Shown one piece after another: positions 36,495 to 45,491 of a DNA stretch of 47,440 nt; the stretch's first letter is position 1; every line of letters begins with the position of its first letter. Position numbers and translations under genes: made by a program. The notes under the pieces are model-generated. The model was not told the origin of the DNA, made no database searches, and saw nothing but the letters and a program-made list of their open reading frames with translations. The DNA lies in IMG/VR virus record IMGVR_UViG_3300047157_000125, positions 1-47,440 of that record; one strand, written 5' to 3'. This DNA comes from a virus.

Positions 36495-38516
36495 CTAGGT
36501 CTGTAACTCTGGCGGAACTTGAGCCGGGGGACTCCCCTCTGCTCCCTGTGCTGCCTGTCCCGAGGGGGAGGGAAGTCCGGGCGGCGCATCAGGGGCAGGG
36601 GGAGGTGCAGGTGGAGCAGGAGGCGGCAGCAAGTAGCCACTTGCATCAATGTCAAGTGACTTAGCCCAGTCTTTCATTAAAGCATTAAATGGTTCTGTAA
36701 CTCCTGCACCCGCCAACTGGCTGAGTATAGGCCCAAGAGTTTGAACCGCCATTTGCATTTGTTCGACTCGGCTCGCCTTGTTTGGCTTACGTGCGGAGCC
36801 TGCCTCTACTCGATAAAGTATCTCTCTTGTTAGAGAGGTTATGTCCATCCGTGATACTGTCTGCATCCAACTAGCAGCACCTAACGCACCAAGAACCGGC
36901 TTCACATCATGAGGCTGGAGTAACCAGCGTGCTGCTAAAGCCTCACGCCTTGCTAAAGTACTCATGCAATCTTCCAGTTCATTTGCCATATTGTCTGGAC
37001 GAATGCTGATGTTTTCGTTCTTAATCTGCGCTTCTGCGGCAGATCGGAACATGGCACGGGTGTATCCAAATACTAACTCAGATAAACCTGTTCTTTGTGC
37101 AAACTGATCCATGATTGCTTGAATGATATCCCACAAGTCTTTTGAAACTTGCGGCATCTGAAAGACCGAGACTACATCCTCGACTCGTCTGCCAAGCAAC
37201 TCTGATAACTCAATAACTTTAAATCCACCCTCTGATGGAGCAAGCAACTTGTCCTTGATATCTTGATCCGCTGCCTTCTGGACAGCGACCACTGTTTCGC
37301 AACTTGTTGCAATACGTGTTGCCAGAAAACTAAAGCACCAGTTCAGGAGCCTTAGTTCGCCAATCGCTGGCTTGATATGAGATATAGGCCAAGCGTATCC
37401 CGGCTTTCTGTGGAAGGCCAGCATCGTGAAGGGCCAACCTTGCGGGTCTGCGTAAAACGGAATAGGCCAAGACACTCTAGTTATAAGGCTTGGCGGCAGC
37501 CCGGTTTCGTCCACCTGTTCCTGCATGATCGAAGGCGGAAGGTTAAGCGGATACGGTACACCTTCGCAAACAACTATAAAGCAGTTGTTGCCGACTGAGT
37601 CGAAGAAGCCCTTGTTCTCTTTAGGGCTATCCTTGAACCTGTCACCCATCCCAGTCTTGCTCCATATTTTATAATATGTGACAAGATTATTAGTACCGTC
37701 CTTCTTCTTGCTTCTCTTGTAGTCCCTCTTCAGGGCAGATGTATCCCCCTCTATATGTTTCTTTAAATCTTCCTCCGGTATTCCGTACTCTGCCGCAACT
37801 TCCTGCAAAGGTCTGCAACACTTACGCGAACACCACAGCATATCGTCTTCATTGTCAAAGTCAGGATCAATAAGAAGATTGTCAACGGTATCATAGAAAG
37901 ACCCCACCATTTTCATTGGGGGCTGCATCTGGTCGCCAGAGGTGTCTAGTTGCACCATCTCTGTCCAGAACACACCCCCACCCTTAATCATTGCCTCGTT
38001 AACTACTTTTCTCGCCTGTCTCTTTAAGTCCAGTTCTACAGGACTCCAATTTAGATAGGACTCCAAGAGTTGGGCCGCCGTCTTTCTCTGCTGCTTTTCT
38101 GCTTGCTCCTGCTGCACTGCGGCAAGTATCTGCATCTGCTCTGGTGACGGTTGACCCATTGGGCCTAACGGCTGATCAAGGCCCGCCTGTTCTAAAGGAA
38201 CTTCAGGTGGCTCCTGTACAGTGACGTTTCTTACTGGATTACGATGGTAGATAACGCTGGCAAATATCTCAACAAGTTCAAACACTTTGTTGAGTTGCAT
38301 ACGGAAAGAAGGAGGGGCAATGTTAGAATTATACCCCCGCTCTCCCCGTGCATACGCATCCTTCCACATCCAGTTATGGTCGCCATCAAAGAACTGGCTG
38401 GCTTCTTTAGCAACGTCGTCGAAGTTTTTCTTATACTTCTGTGCTGCTTTAAGTTTTTTAATCCAAGTGCTAACGCACTGCTTCAGTGGATTGTTACTTG
38501 GTAGACTTTCTTCCAC
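36495..38516 (-). CDS. Portal protein, 673 aa
   Basis: The portal forms the dodecameric DNA gate at one head vertex. The protein begins with helices (STWIKKLKAAQKYKKNFDDV), has ASQFFDGDHNWMWKDAYARG, a core with KVVNEAMIKGGGVFWTEM and YDTVDNLLIDPDFDNEDDML, and a C-terminal helical part with FAQRTGLSELVFGYTRAMFR, followed by NIRPDNMA-like segments and a Pro/Ala-rich tail. This is typical of phage portals of about 600-700 aa. The start is GTG at 38514-38516, with AGGAG six bases upstream; the gene overlaps the preceding one by 23 bases. Its position directly after the terminase supports the call. Confidence 0.85.
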   Translation of the reverse strand: MEESLPSNNPLKQCVSTWIKKLKAAQKYKKNFDDVAKEASQFFDGDHNWMWKDAYARGERGYNSNIAPPSFRMQLNKVFELVEIFASVIYHRNPVRNVTVQEPPEVPLEQAGLDQPLGPMGQPSPEQMQILAAVQQEQAEKQQRKTAAQLLESYLNWSPVELDLKRQARKVVNEAMIKGGGVFWTEMVQLDTSGDQMQPPMKMVGSFYDTVDNLLIDPDFDNEDDMLWCSRKCCRPLQEVAAEYGIPEEDLKKHIEGDTSALKRDYKRSKKKDGTNNLVTYYKIWSKTGMGDRFKDSPKENKGFFDSVGNNCFIVVCEGVPYPLNLPPSIMQEQVDETGLPPSLITRVSWPIPFYADPQGWPFTMLAFHRKPGYAWPISHIKPAIGELRLLNWCFSFLATRIATSCETVVAVQKAADQDIKDKLLAPSEGGFKVIELSELLGRRVEDVVSVFQMPQVSKDLWDIIQAIMDQFAQRTGLSELVFGYTRAMFRSAAEAQIKNENISIRPDNMANELEDCMSTLARREALAARWLLQPHDVKPVLGALGAASWMQTVSRMDITSLTREILYRVEAGSARKPNKASRVEQMQMAVQTLGPILSQLAGAGVTEPFNALMKDWAKSLDIDASGYLLPPPAPPAPPPAPDAPPGLPSPSGQAAQGAEGSPPAQVPPELQT

Positions 38517-38820
38517 TGCTCACTCCTGATTCAAGTTCGCGGAATGTGTTAGTAATTGGAGCGAAGTCCCACGCGCCGAGGTCTTCCCAGCCATGATCCC
38601 CTTGTAATGATGGATCGTCTTTGTGATGGCAAGAGTTGTGGACTGTAGCAAACCCGGCGGGCGAGAACGTCAGGATGCTTATGGTCGTATCCCCCGGTTC
38701 AGACGCTACAAAACCGACTTGTTGGTTTTTGAAAGTTTGCCAATCCTTGCTGAACAACACGATATCCCCCATGCTGGGAACCGGCATTGTCCATTGTTTC
38801 TCTTTAGTGGCAGTCATCAT
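38494..38820 (-). CDS. Small conserved protein between terminase and portal, 108 aa
   Basis: A probable compact beta-rich protein. It contains PVPSMGDIVLFSKDWQTF, FVASEPGDTTISILTFSPAG and NSCHHKDDPSLQGDHGWEDL. The first resembles the small SH3-like folds sometimes found beside terminases. The ATG overlaps the terminase stop as ATGA; its function is not known. Cys/His residues near 63-65 are too few for a confident zinc site. Confidence 0.65.
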   Translation of the reverse strand: MMTATKEKQWTMPVPSMGDIVLFSKDWQTFKNQQVGFVASEPGDTTISILTFSPAGFATVHNSCHHKDDPSLQGDHGWEDLGAWDFAPITNTFRELESGVSSGRKSTK

Positions 38821-40514
38821 TCCCCTCCTTGCGGGCCTAAGTAAACATGACCGGGGTCACCTTGCCCCTGTCTTTTTTTTCTTTCTTGCTGCCATTTTAC
38901 CCACCAAGGTTCCTTCTCCCCATTACGAATTGGTGGCTTGTGGTAATGTGGGCGATATGCACATAAGTACTCTAAGCACTGGCACAAATGCACTTCTCCC
39001 TTTGAATTAGGCTTGTCGGTTACTATTGGTGTGCCAGATATGTAATTGACTAACTTCCTGTACCTTTTAATTTCCCTGATTAAATCCGGGCAAGTACCTT
39101 CAAGGACTCGAAGAGTAGGGCTTCCTTGCGGTCTTATATGCAATGCAACCCGTGTGGACTCAGTCCTTGCCTGTATGTCGTCGCACCCTGCTAGAAAACT
39201 AGAGCCTGTTATTTCAGAACGTATTCCATGATGGACTAACTGCTCCGTGTATTGCTCCGATGGCAAACGACCGCTGCCTAAATCTCTAAGCCTTGCTCCG
39301 TGGGCATCAATGATGAAAGCGTGAAAGTGCCAGTCTCGAACCTTCTCAGTAAACCTCTTGCCAAAGATTGTGGCGTTGCATTGGCGTAGGTATAATTGGT
39401 CGTAACAGAGGATGTACGATTCGTCTGGGGGAACAGCCGCAAACAGGATAGCAGTGACTGCATGGCCCGGATCAATAACTGCGTACCGTGTCCACTCATG
39501 GGGTATCTGCCCGTTCGGTAACTCAGCCCTGTCTAGTCCATGTATCCTCATGTCAAAGTTAGGGTACATCAATATGCTATCAGTAACGAAGTCACCCTCG
39601 GCACGCATTCTTAATATGTCGTCGCCTAGAGCAGCCCACCGCTCGATACTCTTTTTCTTTTCTTCCTGATCTAGGTAGGGGTTGTCGAGAAACCTCAACT
39701 TGAACTGTTGTATGTTCGACTCTTTGCCTAGGTCTGCCGTCGATGCCTCCGCCCGCTCCTTTAAACCTAGCAGTGCGTTGTTAGTCGAATGCGGCATAGC
39801 AGACCAGCACAGCATTCCCTTGCGGTCAACTATACGGGCCTGCATTTCAGGAACCCATCTCTCATCCGAAATATCTTCATCGATATGGACACGGTTGCAA
39901 TTGAAGCCTTGTACAGGCTCACCTTCGCTAGAGAAGAAATGTATTTGCCACCCATTGTGCAGCGTACACCTTTGCATATAGTTAGCACTACGCAACAACC
40001 ACGACGTACTTTTGATCATACGTTTTGGTATAAGAGGCGGAGCAGGCTTTGCCTCAGACCTCCTTGGCTCATCAGTCTCTGGATTGTACGCACGCCAGTC
40101 ATTCGTTTTTTCGTCTCGTATGATCTTGAACGCACCTTCATTGAACAGGTACGGCACTGCAACTAGACCTATGTGCTTCCAGTCTTTTCCAACAATGACA
40201 AGGATGCCATCCTTTTCTGGGTACTTCTTAAAAGGGTCTTGTCCTGTAACAGCCCTAGCATCTTCCACAAAAGTGCATAGCGATTTACCTGATCTATTAC
40301 CACCGATGACGAGTACTTCACTTGCTTTTGTTTCGTGTACTTCCGCCTGATTTTCGTTTGGTTGGTACAGCCTCAGTGCCTCTACCTGCCTGTCCTTCAA
40401 TTCCTGCTGGACTTCCTTCAGGTGATCCATTTGATGCTGGGTCATACCCGATTGCACGGGTACTGTTTTCGCCGTCACCTTCGGATGTTTCTTCGATCTT
40501 TTTCGCTGTGGCAT
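38817..40514 (-). CDS. terL: Terminase large subunit
   Basis: The ATPase-nuclease motor that packages DNA. Residues 71-78 carry the Walker A GGNRSGKS, residues 209-214 the Walker B/catalytic VHIDED, and the RNase H-like nuclease half has AVIDPGHA (D348) and FIIDAHGARL (D403) metal ligands. A C-terminal basic region (KKRQGQGD) follows. At 565 aa it is normal for the family. The start ATG at 40512-40514 is preceded by AAGGAAAG; an alternative Met24 (40445) would make the overlap with the small-terminase gene shorter. It lies directly before the 108-aa gene and portal. Confidence 0.9.
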   Translation of the reverse strand: MPQRKRSKKHPKVTAKTVPVQSGMTQHQMDHLKEVQQELKDRQVEALRLYQPNENQAEVHETKASEVLVIGGNRSGKSLCTFVEDARAVTGQDPFKKYPEKDGILVIVGKDWKHIGLVAVPYLFNEGAFKIIRDEKTNDWRAYNPETDEPRRSEAKPAPPLIPKRMIKSTSWLLRSANYMQRCTLHNGWQIHFFSSEGEPVQGFNCNRVHIDEDISDERWVPEMQARIVDRKGMLCWSAMPHSTNNALLGLKERAEASTADLGKESNIQQFKLRFLDNPYLDQEEKKKSIERWAALGDDILRMRAEGDFVTDSILMYPNFDMRIHGLDRAELPNGQIPHEWTRYAVIDPGHAVTAILFAAVPPDESYILCYDQLYLRQCNATIFGKRFTEKVRDWHFHAFIIDAHGARLRDLGSGRLPSEQYTEQLVHHGIRSEITGSSFLAGCDDIQARTESTRVALHIRPQGSPTLRVLEGTCPDLIREIKRYRKLVNYISGTPIVTDKPNSKGEVHLCQCLEYLCAYRPHYHKPPIRNGEKEPWWVKWQQERKKRQGQGDPGHVYLGPQGGE

Positions 40515-41025
40515 CTATGATCTTTCCTTTATATTGCATCGCTGCTTCTGCAAGACGAGCGTCAAGTTCTTGTTCTAGTTCGTCCTCACTCCAGAACTGT
40601 AGAGGCTTCTTCGCCCCACCAGCCTCAACATTCCGAGTAACCATACGACACATGGTTTCAAGAAGTTTATTTCTTTGGCTGCTACCCGGCGGACTGTCCC
40701 AGTACTGCTTGACAATGACTGAGGAGAATCCAGATACGCCACCAAAGTAAGACAAGACTTTCTCTACAACTTCGGCAGTGTGCGGTATATTGTTTCCACC
40801 TTTAGTAATCGAGTTAAGAAAGACATTTACCCCACTTGTCTCGATTTCTTGCAGGGCCATTTTTCTTTTTAACTTACCCTCTTCGATCTTTTTCTGCTTA
40901 TAGATGTAGATGCATTTTTTGCAATCAGTAGTATAAGCCCCCTTGCCGTTGCGTACACGGTATCTGAAATGCTCTTTGTCGAGAGGTTTTTCTTCGCCAC
41001 ATTTAGTGCAGGTTTTATTTTTCAT
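40318..41025 (-). CDS. Small-terminase-like protein with N-terminal zinc ribbon, 235 aa
   Basis: The N terminus has C6-x-x-C9 (TCTKCGEEKPL) and C35-x-x-C38 (TTDCKKCIYIY), a zinc ribbon. Residues about 75-160 (AEVVEKVLSYFGGVSGFSSV, YWDSPPGSSQRNKLLETMCR, MVTRNVEAGGAKKPLQFWSE) follow a helical pattern found in phage small terminase proteins that recognise DNA. The C-terminal 60 residues are Ser/Gly/Glu low-complexity and run 197 bases into the terminase large subunit gene. No Shine-Dalgarno is evident before its ATG; the start follows a hairpin at 41039-41064. Small-terminase identity is inferred from position and this pattern. Confidence 0.6.
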   Translation of the reverse strand: MKNKTCTKCGEEKPLDKEHFRYRVRNGKGAYTTDCKKCIYIYKQKKIEEGKLKRKMALQEIETSGVNVFLNSITKGGNNIPHTAEVVEKVLSYFGGVSGFSSVIVKQYWDSPPGSSQRNKLLETMCRMVTRNVEAGGAKKPLQFWSEDELEQELDARLAEAAMQYKGKIIDATAKKIEETSEGDGENSTRAIGYDPASNGSPEGSPAGIEGQAGRGTEAVPTKRKSGGSTRNKSK

Positions 41026-41038
41026 ATATATATGCTAA

Positions 41039-41064
41039 CAGCCCGCAGGGTGACCCACGGGCTG
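41039..41064 (-). terminator. GC-rich hairpin between decoration gene and small-terminase gene
   Basis: On the minus strand CAGCCCG pairs with CGGGCTG (seven bases) and an inner GGG/CCC pair extends it. It lacks a downstream U run, so it is more likely an attenuator or an RNA-processing or stabilising site that lowers read-through to the terminase genes than a complete terminator. Confidence 0.4.
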
Positions 41065-41092
41065 CTTTGCATTTCCTATCACGGACTGTTCA

Positions 41093-41674
41093 TTAGATGA
41101 AGTTACAGTGAAGGTTGACTCGACCTTTTACTGCTGCTGATATTGATGCTGCAAGAGCAGTGCCATCAACAGTCGCGGAAGCACTTCCAGTGCCTGTCTT
41201 GACTGTTTCGCCAGCAACAGAACCCTGAACGACGTTATCACCAGCAGCAATAGCACTAGAGCCGCTAGTCTTAACTTCGCATGGGCCTTTGACAACGAGC
41301 CACACGATGTCATTCTGTCGGAGTTCCCCGGTGAGGTACTCGTCAAGAACGCCAGAAGGTACTGCTGCGTCAGCATTAGCCTTCGTTCGTGCGGAAGTAA
41401 TCGTGGTCTGATCAGCACTTAGTGCATATCGCACACCAGCAACTGTAGAAGCGTCAGCAACTGTCGATCCAAGGTATCGGACTCCGATGCAGTAAACAAG
41501 TTTGTTACTGTGTCGGGTTCCTTGACCTGTAGGCGAAACGTCTTGGAAGGCTTTCACCTGTCCAATGACCTCCGTGCCTGCAACTGGATTGCCAGAGGCA
41601 TCAAGTTCAATTGGTTCTCCGGTAAGAAGCGTCGAGCCTCTACGCCAGAATGGGTCTGAGAAAATACTTGACAT
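41093..41674 (-). CDS. Head decoration-like protein, 193 aa
   Basis: The product is Ala/Thr/Ser/Gly-rich and beta-rich. It includes ELDASGNPVAGTEVIGQVKA, VPSGVLDEYLTGELRQNDIV and WLVVKGPCEVKTSG, with a Gly-Asp-Asn turn. The pattern (short strand pairs and 'D-x-V-W-L-V-V-x-G-x-x-x-V-x...A-x-G-D-x-V') resembles DUF2190-type capsid decoration proteins encoded beside major capsid genes. It lies 16 bases after the major capsid gene and was probably co-expressed at high level. Confidence 0.65.
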   Translation of the reverse strand: MSSIFSDPFWRRGSTLLTGEPIELDASGNPVAGTEVIGQVKAFQDVSPTGQGTRHSNKLVYCIGVRYLGSTVADASTVAGVRYALSADQTTITSARTKANADAAVPSGVLDEYLTGELRQNDIVWLVVKGPCEVKTSGSSAIAAGDNVVQGSVAGETVKTGTGSASATVDGTALAASISAAVKGRVNLHCNFI

Positions 41675-41690
41675 TTAAGTCAACTCCTTA

Positions 41691-42866
41691 TTAAGCAGGT
41701 GTAGAGATGCCGTCGAGCATGAAGAAGTTACGAGGCGACTTGAAACGCAAGTTGCCAAGGGTTGAACAAGCGTAGCGGTAAGACTGAGTCTCTTCTGAGA
41801 AGAATGGGCCTTCTGCCACCATGAGTTGATTCTCAAGGCAACGCATTTCCATGTTCCCGATTGAAAGGCCATAGCCTTTACCTGCTGGGCAGGCGTACTC
41901 ACTAGTAACTTCAACGCCATCGATTGTGATTGCGTCATTAAATCCTAGAGCCTTGAGACCGTTCTCTTTGCTCACTACGATTCGCTCTTGATCCTTGTAG
42001 GTATTCAACAAAGCGATGTAGAGGTGTCGATCAAGAACAACAAGATCGATCTGTGCTTCGCGGGTATCATTTCGTTTGCACTGATGAATACCTTCACGAA
42101 CAGCAAAGACGCAGTTACTCTTCCAGTTCTGCCCGCCACCAGCACCATTAAATGACGATGCGTTGTAGTTGACGATAACAGGAGAATAGAAATCAAACTC
42201 TGGATCGACTGGTACATCAGGCCATTGACCTGTAGTGCCACTCATGCGACCGCCACCGTAGTAACCAAGTTTGGTACTAAGGCCAGCGTAGGTATCCATT
42301 GGGTGACCGAATCGGTCTGCCGTGCCAGTGTAGTAAGCAGGTGAACCTGCGGTTGCACTGTCAACATCTGCTACGCCTGCTGACGACTCGTCAACAGTAC
42401 CGTTGTACTTGAGAAAACTCTCAAGACCGTGGAAGTCATTTTCGTGACCGGCTGCACTACCATCAGCATACGGCTGATAGGAAAGATGCTGCTCAAGAGA
42501 TTCTTGAAGTCGCTCTGCCATTTTAGAGGCTACATCGACAAGAGCCTGCTGGCCTCGATTTTCTAACATTTCACGGCGGTAAATTGCGTCGGTGGTTGTG
42601 AAACCTCTCCAAGGCAACTCAGCCTTTTTCCACATGTTGACACGGGAAAAGGTTCTTGGTGTATCGCCAGTATTCCCTGTTACGGGAGCATTGCGGTAAC
42701 GAACATTCCAGTCAAAGCCACGGCCTGACTGATTCATCAAAACATTGCCGGATGACTCCAGCATTGCAAAGATTTTAAACTTACGAAACGTAGTCAACTC
42801 CTCCTCGCGGAGATGCTGGACAATCGTTGTCGCAATAACTCGACTCCAATCGGTTGGCGATGCCAT
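41691..42866 (-). CDS. Major capsid protein, HK97-like fold, 391 aa
   Basis: The shell protein. It begins with a helical arm (WSRVIATTIVQHLREEELTT), then RGFDWNVRYRNAPVTGNTGD and KKAELPWRGFTTTDAIYRRE, a fully typical 'E-loop, spine helix' order, then a large P-domain beta part and DLVVLDRHLYIALLNTYKDQ in the A domain. At 391 aa it is the usual size, with no obvious prohead protease site. It is preceded by a scaffold-like gene 24 bases upstream and followed by the decoration-like gene, the classic order. AGAAGGAAA lies upstream of the ATG. Confidence 0.85.
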   Translation of the reverse strand: MASPTDWSRVIATTIVQHLREEELTTFRKFKIFAMLESSGNVLMNQSGRGFDWNVRYRNAPVTGNTGDTPRTFSRVNMWKKAELPWRGFTTTDAIYRREMLENRGQQALVDVASKMAERLQESLEQHLSYQPYADGSAAGHENDFHGLESFLKYNGTVDESSAGVADVDSATAGSPAYYTGTADRFGHPMDTYAGLSTKLGYYGGGRMSGTTGQWPDVPVDPEFDFYSPVIVNYNASSFNGAGGGQNWKSNCVFAVREGIHQCKRNDTREAQIDLVVLDRHLYIALLNTYKDQERIVVSKENGLKALGFNDAITIDGVEVTSEYACPAGKGYGLSIGNMEMRCLENQLMVAEGPFFSEETQSYRYACSTLGNLRFKSPRNFFMLDGISTPA

Positions 42867-42890
42867 ATCTAAATTTCCTTCTATAGGAGA

Positions 42891-43949
42891 TTAAAGGTAA
42901 CCTTGTTCCTGAGCAACTGCTTGCAGTTTTTCAGCGAATGTCATTCCTGTCGTGTCTTGCTCCGCAGCATTTGTTCCCGTTGTTGATCTTTGACTTGGAG
43001 TCCGTGCTGCCTGCTGGCGGAGGTATTCCATGTTTCGTTGATCAGTTGTTGGTTGCGCCTGTTGTGGTGCTTGTTGCATAACTTGTTGCGGTGCTGCCTG
43101 CTGCTGCGGCTGTTGCATTTGATTCACGGCTTGAAGGAGCAAGTCCCTTTCCACCATCTTCGTTGCATAGTCCCAGCGTGCTTCTGCACCTTGGATGCCA
43201 TGACCTTTAGCATCTGCTATATATTTCTGGACAGCCAAGCCCTCCGCAGATACATTTCCTTTTTCGTCATATAACCAATCTTTGTTCTCAGTCTCCAGCC
43301 CAGACACGTATTGCTCGTCTTTCATGCGGCCCATACGCTGATCTATAAGCGTTTCCGCCTGCTGTATAGCCATCTTCTCGACCATTGGGCCTAGTGCTTC
43401 TTGGGGGTTATCCAAGAATTTCTGTGCGAAGTCTGCACGGAAGTTCATGTATTCTTCTAAGGAAGCCTTGGCATCAAGCGGTGCGTCGGGGTGTATTGTG
43501 TCCCGTCCGTTCTCGTCCTTAACGATATACCTCTTGTGTGATTCCTTAACTTCAGGTGGATTCCACCACTTCTTTTCCTCCGGTTCAGGCTGCTGGCTGC
43601 TTGCGACAGGCTGTGCTGGCTGCTGCCCCTGAAACTGCGATGCTTTCCACGCTTCAAACTGTTCCCTGTTCTGTAGATATTCCTGTGCAATCGGCACTAC
43701 CGTCTGGTACTGCTGTAAAGCACGGTTGGCATGCTCTTCCCGTTGCATTGCCTCGTATAAAGACTGAGCAATTGCATTATCTTCTTTGCCTTGAAACTGC
43801 TCCATTTGGCGGAAGTTATTCCAAACGTCCTGCGGCTGCTCGGCTACTTCTGATTCACCTGATTCGCTAGCAACTTCAGGGGTTTCGGCTAGTCCAGATT
43901 CCTCCACCACCTCTTCGGCTGCTGCTTCTTGTATTTCTTCTTCGCTCAT
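42891..43949 (-). CDS. Scaffolding protein-like, 352 aa
   Basis: The N-terminal 45 residues are acidic (EEIQEAAAEEVVEESGLAET), the middle is Gln/Glu-rich helix (EAMQREEHANRALQQYQTVV), and the C-terminal part has glutamine runs (MQQPQQQAAPQQVMQQAPQQ) and a basic end. An acidic helical rod placed just upstream of the major capsid gene is the usual form of phage scaffolds that direct procapsid assembly. No protease motif is present. Confidence 0.75.
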   Translation of the reverse strand: MSEEEIQEAAAEEVVEESGLAETPEVASESGESEVAEQPQDVWNNFRQMEQFQGKEDNAIAQSLYEAMQREEHANRALQQYQTVVPIAQEYLQNREQFEAWKASQFQGQQPAQPVASSQQPEPEEKKWWNPPEVKESHKRYIVKDENGRDTIHPDAPLDAKASLEEYMNFRADFAQKFLDNPQEALGPMVEKMAIQQAETLIDQRMGRMKDEQYVSGLETENKDWLYDEKGNVSAEGLAVQKYIADAKGHGIQGAEARWDYATKMVERDLLLQAVNQMQQPQQQAAPQQVMQQAPQQAQPTTDQRNMEYLRQQAARTPSQRSTTGTNAAEQDTTGMTFAEKLQAVAQEQGYL

Positions 43950-43955
43950 TTGTTT

Positions 43956-43993
43956 CTCCCATAACGAGTTGCCTTAATTATTAGGCATGGGAG
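43956..43993 (-). promoter_or_regulatory. Hairpin/promoter-like site ahead of the capsid operon
   Basis: The 63-base gap before the scaffold gene holds CTCCCAT and ATGGGAG (seven-base stem) around a smaller GCCT/AGGC hairpin. Reading minus, AACTCGTTATGGGAGA ends just before the ribosome site and resembles the second half of a T7-type RNA polymerase promoter (ACTCACTATAGGGAGA) by eye. The other possibilities are a regulatory hairpin or a processing site. No phage RNA polymerase gene is in this window. Confidence 0.35.
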
Positions 43994-44012
43994 TAGGTAG
44001 CAGAAAGCACGT

Positions 44013-45491
44013 TTAGTAAACTCGACCGTCCGAAGGGAGTAACTGCGGTGTCGGGCTGAATCGCTGCATCTCTCGCAGGGATTTAATTAGGTTATTATTC
44101 AAACGAGTACCGCCATCTGTCACGGCTCTATCGAACCCTTCATCCTGAGTTGTCAGGCCAGACCTAGGCTCTACTGCGTTATATGGGGCAGGTTGGTAAT
44201 ATCCGCTGTTAGCAACGGGAGAAATAGCACCTCTTGCTCCGGGTGCAATCGCGGCATCCGCGAGAGTATCATCTATCGGATGGTAGAATGTGCTGCCAAA
44301 GTATTTACCAAACCCACGGACTGGGCCAAGTGCAGTCTTGGCGTTTGTTGCAGCACCAATACCACCAGCCGCGAACGGGGTGACTAGGTTTGCGACATCG
44401 AATGCGGACTGATCCAGAATCTCCCCCGCATCTTTCTGCGATTGGCTGGCAAGCATTCGGTTCTTTCCAGCAAACGGTCGCGTCCCATCAGCATTAGCAC
44501 CGAATGTTTTATCGAGAACCTTTTGCATACCTAGCGTGAAGTCATTGATTGCTGTCGGCTCGTCGGCTGTGGTTAGCGTGGAGTACTGTTGTGCCATTTC
44601 CCTTGCTTTTTGAGGTGTCATGTTAGCAGAAGGAAGTAACGGTGTAGGCTCTTGCTGAAGACCAGCAAAGTCTCTCCGTAATCTAGCAATCTCGGGGCGA
44701 CTCATATCGCTGTTAGAAGCAATATCCGTATCCCTGAATATGTTCCTGAACGACTGAAGCCCCCGTTGCAATTGACCAATAGCATTGTTTCCCTGCTGGT
44801 CACCATAGACCTTGCTCGTTAACCCTTGGTCGTATCTGCCAAACCGTGGTTCCCCTGTAGGAGTCACGGTTTGATACAGGTCTGGGTTAAGTGTTGCTGG
44901 GATATTAGATCGGTTGTACTGATTGACGGCCTGATTTACACGAAAGTCTTCTAACTCTTCTGCTGATGGCAGCGCGGCAGCCACCATTGTTGGCGGGCTT
45001 TCCGGGTTAAGACCTGCATCTATCAACTCAATACCACGAAGATGCATGTGGTTAGAGCGACCATCAGAGGTAAGGGTAGTTCCGGGGTCTAGTCCTCTGT
45101 CGGTAAGACCTTGATTCTCAACTTCTGTCCTACCCGTAGGAATGCTGTACTCTCCATTGAAGTGCTTCTCTGCTAAATCCCTAACACTCTTTAACGTCTG
45201 CTCATCCCCCAGAGCCATACGTTGCTGGAATTGATCTACGTATTCTGGTAATGCCCGATTAAACCTATAGGCGAATGTTGATCCCTGTAGTCCTTCTTGG
45301 CTAGCCGCTTCTTGAGCAGCAAAGAACTGGGCATATGTAGGGCTGTCGCCTATGACCCTCCTGATGAACTGGTTTTTTAATTCACTCGGCGGGTATGTCT
45401 CATCCATTAACTTTTGGGAGACACGGGTGCGTCCAGTAAAATCCATTAACGCTTCTGCGTACTCGCCTTGCGGTGAAATATTAGTCGCCAT
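44013..45491 (-). CDS. Unknown virion-region protein, 492 aa
   Basis: The protein begins MATNISPQGEYAEALMDFTG and is mainly helical with Gly/Gln/Pro-rich stretches (FDVANLVTPFAAGGIGAATN). No enzyme motif or membrane anchor is recognised. It lies upstream of the scaffold and separated from it by the 63-base gap, so it may be head- or internal virion-associated. The C-terminal 50 residues are Thr/Arg/Asn-rich and look extended. Confidence 0.6.
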   Translation of the reverse strand: MATNISPQGEYAEALMDFTGRTRVSQKLMDETYPPSELKNQFIRRVIGDSPTYAQFFAAQEAASQEGLQGSTFAYRFNRALPEYVDQFQQRMALGDEQTLKSVRDLAEKHFNGEYSIPTGRTEVENQGLTDRGLDPGTTLTSDGRSNHMHLRGIELIDAGLNPESPPTMVAAALPSAEELEDFRVNQAVNQYNRSNIPATLNPDLYQTVTPTGEPRFGRYDQGLTSKVYGDQQGNNAIGQLQRGLQSFRNIFRDTDIASNSDMSRPEIARLRRDFAGLQQEPTPLLPSANMTPQKAREMAQQYSTLTTADEPTAINDFTLGMQKVLDKTFGANADGTRPFAGKNRMLASQSQKDAGEILDQSAFDVANLVTPFAAGGIGAATNAKTALGPVRGFGKYFGSTFYHPIDDTLADAAIAPGARGAISPVANSGYYQPAPYNAVEPRSGLTTQDEGFDRAVTDGGTRLNNNLIKSLREMQRFSPTPQLLPSDGRVY

